A stretch of DNA of 64,000 bases from Motacilla alba alba (Eukaryota; Chordata; Aves; Passeriformes; Motacillidae): NCBI RefSeq assembly GCF_015832195.1, contig NC_052027.1, positions 7,498,149 to 7,562,148 of the forward strand, written 5' to 3'. The notes under the pieces were generated by a model that worked only from the letters and a program-made list of their open reading frames with translations, was not told the DNA's origin and made no database searches. Both the position numbers and the translations under genes were made by a program. Of the stretch, positions 22,864 to 34,403 are shown one piece after another. The stretch's first letter is position 1, and the number at the start of each line of letters is the position of its first letter.

Positions 22864-24464
22864 CTGCAGGATAAAAAACAGAGCAGAGAAACATTAGGGA
22901 AACATGCTGCAGAAGTGCATTTCCTGGGTATCAGGGCTGCCCTTACTAATACACAGAAAGGATTGGCCTTCGACTGGAGCCAAGAGGATCTGTTCTTGGT
23001 CATCTACTCATGTGCACGTTGTCAGCCTTCACATCCCTTAAAGTACATGGTTCATGCTGGGACAGCTTCTCTTTAAAGGGCACTGGAGCCTCAGGAGCAC
23101 AATTTCTAGAATCATCTGCATCACTCAGGGTAGTGAGATTCAAAGAGCCAGGGCACCCCACGGGGCTGTGAAACACTGCCTCTGCTTGGCTCAGCTCATT
23201 ATCCTCCCCTCAGTGCTGGGCTCAGACAGCTCTGCTGGCTCTGGGAGCTGAGTGAATGTCCTCACTCCTTCAGCACCACCGTCACACCATGAGGACAGAC
23301 TTGAGGCTGTGATCTTTAGCTCCTCTTTTTGTTTCACTCAAATGTTGACTCCGCCTTAAAGCAGGAAAAAAATCATAGTCCTGCTCCTAGGCAGAAGCAC
23401 TGGGCTGAGTGGTGCTTCCAACTCATGCAGAGATGAGACATGTGAGCCAACTTCAAGCATAAAGACCGGTTTCATTTGCCTTCCTTGAGGACCAATGGAG
23501 AAAGAGGATCCTCCAATGATAATCTGGAGGACTGAAATGCCTGCTTCAATCCTCCTTTAATGTCACATCTCTGTACCTGGAGAGATGAGACCTCTATGTC
23601 TAAAGTCAGAGCTGGGACAAGCTCGATTAATGCCTTTGCCCAAGGCCACACAGCAAGTCTTTCACAGGTCTGGGAATTGGTCCTCAGCCAGTACCTTGAT
23701 TACTACTGAAAATCTGTTAGGGACACGCATTTCCTTCCTATGCCATCAAAAGCATTCAAGATTTACTGCAATGTTTATGACCATTGTGAACTTTTTACCA
23801 GTGGGCTCTCCATGTCTGTCCGAAAACCACAGTGACAGTTGCATCTGCCATGCATTCCATATAAGAGAACGACAGGGAAAAAATGACTGCACTTCCATCC
23901 CAGATAATTTGCATTCTAGAGCAGAGTCCAGATTTGCAGTTCTCAGAGGGATACAGGCAAAGCCTGCTCTGTGCTACAAAGATCACTATTTGTCCAAATC
24001 CTACACAGAGCTAAAGCAGTTTGAAATACAGCAGATACACTCTGTAAGATTTAGCACCTTTGGGACTGTAGAGTAATCCCAGGAATCATCAGTAAAACTC
24101 TTTGCTCCTCCATGCACTTCCCCTAGGCCAGTTTTCAGGCATTAGTGGGCAGGAGAGCTCTGATCATCAATTTATCCCAGTTATTCCTCTGCAAAATTTC
24201 ATACCAAACTTCTACAACTATGCTTGGACATTCAAGCTGTGAAACATTTCAAAACAAAAGCTGGAGGGAAATCCTGGCCTCAGAGAAGTCAAAACATCCA
24301 CTGCCTCTAATGGGGAAAGGATCTCCCAGCCACACTTTCACATGTTTATTACACCCTGTGTAATAATGTCACCTGGGGCCACCTGGCTGTGCCAGTCACA
24401 CACACACTGCAAGAGGAGAGTGCCCTTTTGGTTGTTCATTGTGCTTAGGCCAGTGCTTACTTAC
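22864..24464 (-). other. PTPRG intron e3-e4 (1,601 bp)
   Basis: GT-AG intron, phase 1. A 163-codon open frame on the plus strand (23585-24076) has no recognisable domain and I take it as chance. No repeat recognised. Confidence 0.85.
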
Positions 24465-24561
24465 AGGCCAGGATGTTGATGTATCTGTTCTTGTGCTTGT
24501 TGTCGGGGTGGTTGGAATGCTCTGCAGTGATGTTCATGTCAGCCGTACAGCGCTGCACTTC
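24465..24561 (-). CDS. PTPRG: PTPRG exon e3: start of D1 with KNRY loop
   Basis: This 97-nt exon encodes [20 protein letters not shown], then [12 protein letters not shown] and T. KNRY is the phosphotyrosine-recognition loop that sets the depth of the active-site pocket. With e2 it forms FSEDFE|EVQRC, the usual start of a receptor PTP domain. Acceptor TTTCTGCCTAG, donor CCT|GTAAGT, phase 1. Confidence 0.98.
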
Positions 24562-27055
24562 CTAGGCAGAAAGATTATACACATGGAAACTTTGTCAGTC
24601 CAAAAAACCCTGAGCTTTCTCTCCTTCTGCAACAGCATGGAAACCATGTTCAAAGTATCAGTAGTTTAACTGCTGGGTTAAACACAAAGTCTTTCAGTAT
24701 TGTCCTGTATGTTGTGGTCTCACACTGAGCAGTGTCAGCTGTCCCTGGTCACGCTCCTCTCCACAGGCTTGGGGACAAACACTCTGAGAGCCAGCTGTCC
24801 CCTCTGACCACCAGTCCATCACCTTCTGTATCTCCTGCCATGCTCCACTCTGTGCCTCCTTGGGGAGCTAAGATAGGGTCCCTCAGATGCAAGAGTGGCC
24901 AGGGCAGTGTAACAAACGAAGAACAAAAAACATTTCAACAGAAGACTTTCGATCGCTGGACAACTTATCTGCTTATAACCTCTCAAAATGGGGTTTCTGA
25001 CATTTAAGTTTGGCACTGACCTTTTGCTAGTTCTCTGTAGAGAGATGCCTTTTGTAAAATATAAATAAAAGAGATCTCTGAAGACAACAATGAGGGCTTT
25101 AAATACCACAGCCTGGATGCTGATTACCAGCCCCGATCCAGGGAAGAGAAGGTTGCATCCATGTACATTTACAAAGCAGAGAGAGACCATGGTGCTCATG
25201 AAGCCAGAGATGCAGATGTCTGTCTAGCTGGGGCTGTAGGTTAAATACCCAGATCCCTTGGAATTTTTAAGTTCTTAGCCCACCCCTTGCTCTGTTCAAC
25301 AACAGAATACAGAGTTGTTGAAATAGGGCAATGGAGGGTCTTTTTTTTGACTCCAAAGTGAAGCAGCCATTCCCCATGAGAGCTACACCCTTCAGAGACT
25401 GCTCTACAAACTGAATCACTCAGGAGTCTTTTCTGTTCCAAGATACACCTTTTTAGTATCTGTTTCACCATAATCTTCCGAAAAAGAGAACACTCTTTTT
25501 ATCACTAGCATAAATAGTCTTCATTTAAAGACATATTTTTAAAACAAACATTAAAATTTGAAGTTTACAAAGTTGTGGAAGAAATTATATTTATTCAAGT
25601 CTTTTGTGACTCCCAGAAACTGCACCAAACAGAACCAATTTCCCCCCAGGATATGTGAGGAAGTGCCAAATTACTTTGTACTTCAGACTTTAAAAATAAC
25701 AGTATAGAACCTAAGAGGCAAAGTCATTAGGAGCTCACAGCTGCTACAAAGATCACGAGCTAAGTGACAGAGAAAAATTATCACAAGAAATGCTATACAA
25801 ACAGCAGATGTAGGAGTTCAGCATTATGCAGACATTTCACCGAGGACTTGCATAGCAATTTTGATATCTTCCCCAACATTTACATTTTAAAAGTGCACAG
25901 TATACTAAAACCTTGTACATTTTATAGCTTTTATATCCATGTGACACTCTCAAATAACAATTGCTTCTCTCTCTCTTCCCAACCCTCCACAGGGAGAAAC
26001 ATACTGTGCTCCAGGAGATGAGCTGAGCAAAGACAAAGACGAATCAAGCAAAACTCTCAGCTGGCCCTAATGGAATTTTCATAGTTCCACTTCTATCAAA
26101 TAAAAAACCCCATATTAAAGTGTGCTCTTCCCCTAATTCTGCCTGTCAGCTCCAGTAAGCAAGGGATTTCAGATAACACAATAGGCAGGATCAGTTCAGC
26201 CTAAGTCATGGCTGGAAAAGCAGCGATATTTACATGTTAGGTTGATTTAATGTAATTTTGTTTTACTTATATTTTCATTTAGAAATCATACAACATCACT
26301 GCTGTACCGATACTGGTCCCTCCTAAAAAATACCCTGCCTGCTTCTGAAGAGCCTCACATCAAACCCTGCATCCCTGCATCACTATAAAATTCTTTTTAG
26401 AAGTTATTGGTGTTGAAAAATTTATGCCGAATGCTGTAGAATTTAATACAGATTAATCCAATAAGGTTCTGTGGAGAATACTCTGAGAAGTTATGGAATT
26501 TAATAGGGAATTACCTCCCTGCTAAGGAATTTTCTCTGACAGTTTAAATACTACATAGTAAATGTATCATTTTCTATTAAATTCTATAGGATTTTTCCAT
26601 AAGGGAATTGTTGGGGAGGTTAATCATTTTAATTAACCTTTTTATGTTGATGGTGACTGTTTCCTCGACTGTACATGTTCCCAGCTGGCCAATATAACGT
26701 TAATAGAAGAGGAAGATTAAGCTAAGATGGTGAAAAACACAGCAGTGGAAAAGGAGGTCTGATGCTGTGAGAGCTGATGATCTGCAAATGGCTTTTCTTA
26801 ACACACAGCATTCTAAATGGTTTTTAATACTCTGGAAAGCTGTTGTAATGGTGGATTCCTATATTTACACAATGCAGAAGCATAGCAAAAGGAGACTGTT
26901 ACAGAAAAGCTTCCCCCTTGCCAATATACCTCAGCTATTCTTTGTCTTTTTAAAGTCTTCAGCCCTCCCCTCCAGTCCAGGACACAGCCAAGGCTTTGGG
27001 ACACTGAAGCTGTCAATGAGAAGGGGATTGAGGACATCCTCCAGCTCCACCCTGG

Positions 27056-27083
27056 CCTGGGTTTGGCTGTGCCAAAACCCAGG
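27056..27083. other. Imperfect inverted repeat in intron
   Basis: CCTGGGTTTGG and CCAAAACCCAGG pair with one bulged base around a 5-nt loop. A short stem-loop of unknown meaning. Confidence 0.5.
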
Positions 27084-30000
27084 TGAGGTTGAGAGCAGAG
27101 GGTGGGTATCCATTCTCTGTTACCCTCCGGGGCTCATCTCTCCAAATCCTACCAGCAAATTACTAAACCACAGGCTCCCCCCCAGTCAGTAAGGCATAAC
27201 TTCACATTCCTCTGTTATTATAGCTGAGGTGCTTGCCTTTCATCAATGCACAGAAGGCTGCAAGGAGACAAGACTAGCTGCAGTCTGTTATCTGTGCCCC
27301 TGTCCAGAGTATTATTTACCCCTTGGCAGAAGAGGACACCCTGGTGTTAATAAATAACATCCTGGAGAAAGTCCCCAAAAGTCCCCATCTTAATTATGCC
27401 ATTTTACCACATTTATGTATATCACATATTTACTTTCCCAGCATTTTCTGTTGCTGATGCAATGAGCATCCTGGGATTTCTAAACCTTACTGGCTACCAA
27501 GTCCCTCAGTTGCACTAAAAACATCACCACGATTGCATTACTACTAAAGCCTACGTTTGCAGGCAGGTCACCAGGTCAGGGCTGCTCACTGCAGCTCAGC
27601 CTAAACAAAGCCCACTCCCAGCAGGCACACAACTGTTACTAGCACCTTGGAGTAGGACAGATAGTGTTTGTACCACCACGTTCATAATTCATCCATAAAC
27701 TTTTCATCTCTAGAATATTTCCTTTGGTTTTCCTTAATCCAGCTTAGTCTCCTCCACTGATTTTAATGATGGCTGGCTTGCACACTGCTGCTCCTCGTGT
27801 TTAACTTCCCAGAACACATTACTGTCCCAGGATGAATGGATACAGGCTTTATTCTGTCCTTTCAACTTAATCATTGACAACCCTAGAAACCAAAGTACAT
27901 GGTTTCAATTGACTGTTAGTTACTGTAAGAAGTGTTCTAGTCTATGCTATTATGGCTAATTTACCTTTTAATTATATTGTCCATGCTAATGCTAATTGGA
28001 ATTTGATACACCCAGGTTTAACGACCCATTTTAATTGCCTTTCTGAAACAAGTTACAGATTAGTTTCTTCTAAACTTGAAAGAATTTCCATTTAAGTGTA
28101 AAATCAAACTGCTCCAGTGTCTTGCTGGCAGTATAAGGTTCTGAGCAGGATTTTTTGCTACAGTGGCTGAGCAGGAACTCGGTCTCTCGATTTGGCCTCA
28201 CAAAGCACTGCTGCTGTTGTTTCCCATTACTTCAGGCTGCTGTCCTGGCAGGGGCTGAACTGTGAAAGCCTATGAATAGCAATGAGGAGTGACAACAAAG
28301 AAAGGATCCTAATCTGAGCAACTAAACCTGAGAAGATCCATAGCTGTGTTTTGATATTAACATTGGTATTTTTCAGCATGGAAGCGTCCACCCCCAATAT
28401 CAGTTTTGATCTATTATTTTAATCCCAAATTACAAGAATTCTGTGGTAGTGCTCTTTCTGTTTGTTTTATCACAGCAAACATGAAGACAGCATACCAACA
28501 GAGACTGCAGATAGTATTTGAAGATATCCCCCAGGAACAGTGTAGATTTCTGTAATAATTTAGCACTGGTATAAACTCTCCAACAGCACTCGAGAGAGAG
28601 GTGAGTTGGGGACAGCCTAGAAAGAGGTGAAAATAAACAAAGCAAAAGGACTCAACACAGGAATAACATCATTAGACAGCTAAAAACTCCTGTGAAATGC
28701 ATGAGAGAGGAAAGGATGGTGGCGCAGAGGTGTCAGAGTCTGACCAAAACCTTGCATTGCCCAGCCAATGGCTCATCCAAATGGGGCTTCCAGGTACAAC
28801 CCTTGGGAATGGCTGTGGTACTGTGGTGAGTGATAGAAACCCCAGACATCTGAACTTCTTTTACTGCTTCTCTTCATCTCTTAATTCACAATGCCAGTTT
28901 CTCAGGGTGGGTGAAGCGGTGAGATAAAAGTTGAGAACTCCAGGAAGGTCCTGCTCTGCAGCAATCCTTCCTCCTCCAGCTTCACAGTGCTGCTTCCCTC
29001 TGGTTTCAGTACAGCAATGCAAAGGCTGAGAACACCTCTAATTAAGGCACTTTTGGGCCAGGTTATAAAACATTCCCAATGCAGCATTGCCTGCTAGCAG
29101 CATGCTTTTGAAATGGCATCTTTCTGCTGCCAAATTCCTTGGTATAGATGCAGCTATAAGCATGTGCCTGGTGTGAGCTGTGTCTAATCTGTAAGGGATG
29201 TCAGGATAACTACACTGGGTTTTTAGTATCTCAAGAAGTGTGCAAAGTGCAGCATTATCTGTTTTCAATGCAACCCACTGCTAATGTTCTGAGGTCTCCA
29301 GTTAAAAAGAGCCAGTGACCCCTGCCCTGAGCAGCAGCAACCATGAGAATAACATTAGCAAATCCCTGCCACATCACTGGAAATATAGATTTATGCTATT
29401 TTCTTACATTTCAGGCCATTTAGAAGAAGGTGCCGCTGGAGTATAAAGATATTTTCAATTTATGTGATGAGGGAGCTAGACAGCCTGCCTCTGAGTTCAG
29501 CGAGCCTGTTCAGACTCCAAATTGGCAATGAATCATTATGCTCACACGGCCACAGGCAGGAGAGGTCTGCAGAGATTGCATTCCCCTCTCTAACTGCTCC
29601 TGCAGCAGCACTGACCAGCCCACTCCAGAATTGCAGAGGAGGGAAGTAAAACTCCCTGATCTCAAAATTCCAAATGCTGCTTTAAACTGTAAAAAATCAC
29701 AGTTAGCTTTGGGGATGGAAGGTGATTTCTTGGCTTAGTGTTCCCTTCTTAGAGCAAAAGGACATGATTACTCAAAAAAACTTACTGTGTTATTCCAGTA
29801 ACCGGCCAGGGGGAGGGAGTGAAAAGCTCTGCTGTGGGAGGTGGCACTTCACACTCTTTTTGATACAGGAATTTGGAGGGCACATGTCCTATATAGTCAG
29901 GCTATGAGGGGAATAGAGGATGATAAATGTGACATCAGTTTTTAAATTGAGATCCAGAAGGGGTTTTAGGCACTGCAGCCCACTATATCTGACTTCTCTG

Positions 30001-30349
30001 TGGGGCAAACTGCAAGACTCCACAATTGAGGAGCAGTGCTAGTGAACGCCTTGAACACATTGGGGAGAGGTCCCTGAAGAAGTCTACAGGCTGCCTAGAA
30101 GAGAGCAGCATATCAATTTCCAAAATGTGTGAAAAGGCCTCTCAGAAAGTATTACTTAAAAACCTGTCCTGGTTTTGGAGCAAAAAGAAAACTTGCCTTT
30201 GTGCACTACCAGGGTAGAGGTGGGACTCACCTGCCCAGGAATTTCCAGTGCTCAACTTTCACTGGTGGGATCTTATGGGGACCTCACTTATTCATAAGTG
30301 GACTGCAGAGGAGACAAAGTGTGTTTACAATACCCAATTATTCAGGATA

Positions 30350-31175
30350 ATTAGAATGAAAACTATTTGTGAAGGGAAGCTGAACAATCTCACAGCACGG
30401 AGTGGCCGAGTGACAAAATGGCAAATGAAATTCAATGTTGATAAATGCAAAGTGATGTACTTGGGGAAAAACAACCCTGACTATACATACATGCTGACAG
30501 GTTCCCAATTTGCTATCGCCATACAGTGATGAGGCCTTGGGGTCACACTCAATAGTTTTCTGGAGGTGTCAGCTGAGTGCTCAGTAGTTGTTAAAAACCA
30601 AATACTGTGTCAGGAAGGAGAAAAGTAATAGAAAACTGAAAACGTCACTGAACTCTGCATTGAAACCACCTGCCATGTTCTGTGCACAGCTGTGGTCTTC
30701 CCATCTTGACAAGGTTATGGTAAAGGAAGATAAAAAGGTACAGAAGGGACAACTCATCGCAAGTCTGGAGTGGCTTCCTCTAAAAAATGAAGTGAATAAT
30801 TTAGATTTCTTTAGATTTGAAAATGGATTATTAAGGGGGAATATAAAGGCAGACAGAATCATGTGAGTAAACAGGGATGCACTTTGTAATGCAAAAAGTA
30901 GGGGGCACCAAGAGAAGTTATTCAATTTGAAATCAAAGCAAAAAGAAGTCTGTTCTTGTGGAGCAAATGGTAGAATTAATTGCAATGGAATGCTTTGGAC
31001 ACCAGAAGCCTAAAAGGGTTCAAGAGACAATTAGAAATTTATGGAAGAAAGGTCTATCAAAGACTGTTAAATGTAATGATGCCACGAAAATCTCTGGCTA
31101 GACAAGGAATAGATATAATCTCTGGCTCAGGAAGCCTTTCAATCTCTGTTCAGTCTTGCCCTCAAACCCTGCCCC
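30350..31175 (+). mobile_element. Degraded CR1-type LINE, reverse transcriptase C-terminal part
   Basis: Three plus-strand frames in succession give peptides typical of CR1-clade non-LTR retrotransposons: WQMKFNVDKCKVMYLGKNN at about 30417-30475, then CAQLWSSHLDK with VQKGQ near 30680-30750 and LLRGNIKADRIM near 30830, then LKGFKRQLEIYG near 31010. The frame changes between blocks, so the copy is frameshifted and long dead. The end matches my memory of the 3' part of ancient amniote CR1 consensus. It lies antisense to PTPRG. Exact ends are uncertain by about 100 bp. Confidence 0.8.
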
Positions 31176-31493
31176 AGTAAAAGTCCTGTACACCACAGCA
31201 AGACAGTGCTGGAGCTACCTGAGAGCAAGCCAAAAAACTTCCCTGAACATTTTCAGTCTACTACTGAACAAACTCCAAGATTGAGTACAAAGAGTTATGT
31301 CAGAGACCAGCACTACTGATGCAGAATCTTCAGTTTAAAAGCTATTTGTTGTTCAGTATTAAACTGGGTCCCGTATTTCCAATTTATATCAAAAATTGAA
31401 AATTCACAGGACTCAAAGGAAATCTTTAAAATTCTGTATATACAAGAAAGCCCAGCTATCATCAGACAATAAAGCTGGCTACTTGCACTAAGG

Positions 31494-31513
31494 GAATTAC
31501 CCAAAATTACCCA
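31494..31513. repeat. 10-bp tandem duplication
   Basis: AATTACCCAA occurs twice head to tail without mismatch. A minor slippage product. Confidence 0.7.
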
Positions 31514-32031
31514 AAGGGAATAAGGATTCATTTTGGATGTACTTTCCAAGGGAAGATTTTTGAGTTCAAAGTCCTTTTTTCCTCGGCACATAAAATGCTT
31601 CCTAAGCACATTCACAAAATATTTAGCTGTAATTACAGCTCAATTTAAGAGGAGGAGGGAGTATTCACACAATTTACTTTTAGAGGAATCTTCTTCCTGT
31701 AAAAACCAACCTAACACAGCCCTAAATATGCTGCCAAAAACACAGGAAGTGACACCAAAATTTAGCAAAAAACAAGTGGAGGATGTTCACCTTCCACACT
31801 GGGCAGTGTATGTGTGTGCCTAGCTTAGTCTTTCCTTTTGCACCTTCTACCTTAAACCTCCAGCCACAGAAAATTCTGAGGAGATTTTTGATCAATTTCT
31901 TTCTTTTTTAAACAAAATCTCATGCAGTGGTTGCCTTTGGGAGGATTTATTTATTCTGCAGTATTGATCACATTATTTCAGCATCTCCTTGCCATCCTCT
32001 TTTCTTCCCCTTTTAGCTGTAAAAAGCTGTA

Positions 32032-32047
32032 TTTTTTTTTTTTTTTT
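32032..32047. repeat. Poly(T) run of 16
   Basis: Sixteen consecutive T on the plus strand, in intron sequence. It could be the tail of an unrecognised antisense retrotransposed fragment or simple mononucleotide expansion; I see no element attached. Confidence 0.8.
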
Positions 32048-34311
32048 GTATGACTGTAGAATCAATCACCTCTTTTCAAAAGTTCCACAGGCACAAAGGC
32101 ACAATATGGCTGTGGTACTTTCCACCTAAGGCTAGCAGGCCTGGATTTTCCATTTTAGCTGGACTCTTATTATTTCTCCATAAAACATTAGCTAAGTCTT
32201 CCCCATAGCTGGCAGATGCAACTCCAGGACATGGACCATGGATCTGACTGGATGTGAGAAGCTGCACTGCAGCCACTCCAACAGCTACTGAATGAATGTA
32301 ACCTTGGGTCCACTGTCCCTCAGCCACTCTCCAAGCTGGGGCTCTGACCTCTGAGTCAGTTTGGGCACTTGAGAAACACTTTACATAGAGGTTCTGTAAA
32401 AAATCAGAGTTTCAAATCAGGCCCACGAGGCCTCAGCAGGGCAGAACACCAGCAATGAAGGGGAGCTGGGTGGTTCAGCCCAGACAGAGATCACCTTGCT
32501 CCTATTCCTACTCCTTACTCCAGCAGGAGATTTCATTTACATTTAGGAGGCTGAGACCTCAGCTATGGAGAAATAAATCTGGAGTAGCTATCCTGACTTC
32601 AAAGCAGACGCTCCAAGTTTTAAGCCAGCACAGAGAATAGAATTTGGTGCACGCAGTGCAGTCGGAGGAGTTTAACTTCCCTTTGGACCCTGTGCTCCCC
32701 AGAATGGGACTAATTGGCCAAAGCTCTCTCCAACTAGCTGCCACAGCACAGCACTCACAGCAGGGAACTCCAGGAGGAAGGGAAAAAATAAGGCTATTAG
32801 AGCAGTGTTTTTCTTTGCTAAAACACAGGCAGAAGGTGTCCAACATTTGTTAATAGCAGTGATTCTGTGACAGCTGAAGCAAAGCTTGCTTAAAGCCAGA
32901 CCAAGTTTACAGATGTGTTGTTGATTATTTTGAATAATTAAATGGTGTAAAACCCAGCTGTGATGAATAGCACTGGGGTCGCAATTCATAAATAATTGAG
33001 AAGAGTGAGTCGCATTTGATCATCCTGATCAAATTCTGCTCTCTGGAGAATAAATGTTTGTCCTGAATACCATCAACATTGTTAAATGCCTCAATATTCC
33101 TGCTCAGCCATCCAGCCAGCAGTCAATTGAACTAAATCACTTTAACACCTTACACATTTGCCTTCCTCATGAATACAAAATGTTTCTAACTTACACAACG
33201 CTTTCTTTGGCATCAGACAAAGCAGACACTCTTTATAGACAGTAACCAAACAGCAACAATAAACGTTTTAAATGATCCCATTAAAAACAATTCCTGCATA
33301 CAATCTTGTCTTTACAGTGCAGTAAGCAAAGAAGCTGTAGATATAAGGCCACCTATTTTGGTTCAGTGCCTTGTTTGTAAGCAGAGCTGCTGCTCTGATT
33401 CACAGGCAGCAGGCAAACACTTCCTTTTGCTCGTGGGGAAGCCAGAAGTGCAACTCTGTGTGGTTTCCTGGGGCTTCTCTTGTTTCTCAGTATTTCCAAA
33501 TGTTCAGCACTGACTGTGATTAGACAGGGTGAAGGAAAAGTTTGACTCTGCTGTCTTATGCTGCATGATGCTTACCATGCCTGCATAATAGGGGTTTGGT
33601 AACCCAGAGGTAGAAAACTACTTTCACTCCATTGGAATTATCTCCAAATGAAAGCATATTTATAGGTCAGAATCTGCTCTACACAGGTGACAAGATGCAA
33701 ATTTAAAAATAGTCACATTAGGTAAATACTACAAACTAAATCCCAAATCCTTTCTCCTTAGTTTTACTGGAACAAAATAATCAATGACTTCAACAGCAGT
33801 CTCCTGTCTGAACAGAGCATGAACAAGGACTCAAGGAACTAACTCACAGTTTGGGTTTTCATCAAAGACCAAATTCTACTACTTTTATTCACTGCAAGCA
33901 CTGTTTCACTCAGGGAATAGATGACTTTTCAGATGACCAAGAGAAGCAAATTCTGGAGCAAGAAGAGTAAAGTAATTGTAAGAAAACCCTTGAGTTAAAA
34001 ATGACTGTTTGTATCTTCATGTTGTTCCTGGGGGCTTGCAGGCAGCTTTTCCTATTTAAGAAAAACCTAGGAGGGCTCCCCCTTAAAGGCACCAAATCTG
34101 TGGTGGTTAGAAAGCATCTGTAAATGTCCAGTCCAGTCCCACACTGCTCATAGCTGGTAGAAAATTGGTATTGTCCTGTTTCTTCTGATATATTTGAGCA
34201 CTGCATTTACCTGATATGACAGCCTCACACAGATGTCACATGGTCCCCAATTATTAATACACAATTAACTTTAGGAAAACAACATTTTATTGGTGGGTCA
34301 TTAAATCGTAC

Positions 34312-34403
34312 CTCAAAGTCTTCTGAGAACCCATGCTGGTTATTAGAATACAGCTCACTGATGTGTTTAACAAACTGCTTGACTGGAATTGCTTCCATAT
34401 CAT
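34312..34403 (-). CDS. PTPRG: PTPRG exon e2: juxtamembrane segment leading into D1
   Basis: This 92-nt exon completes an Asp codon and encodes [20 protein letters not shown] and [10 protein letters not shown]. In receptor PTPs this helix-turn-helix wedge region precedes the catalytic domain. The acceptor has a strong pyrimidine tract with ten T followed by CCTACAG; the donor is GAG|GTACGA. It stands alone between introns of 9.8 and 12.2 kb. Confidence 0.97.

Larger units (their letters stand above)
24562..34311 (-). other. PTPRG intron e2-e3 (9,750 bp)
   Basis: GT-AG intron, phase 0. It contains a degraded CR1-type LINE (about 30350-31175, plus strand), a run of 16 T at 32032-32047, a hairpin at 27056-27083 and a TAATTA-type motif cluster at about 27940-28060. 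The remaining open frames look like chance. Confidence 0.85.
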
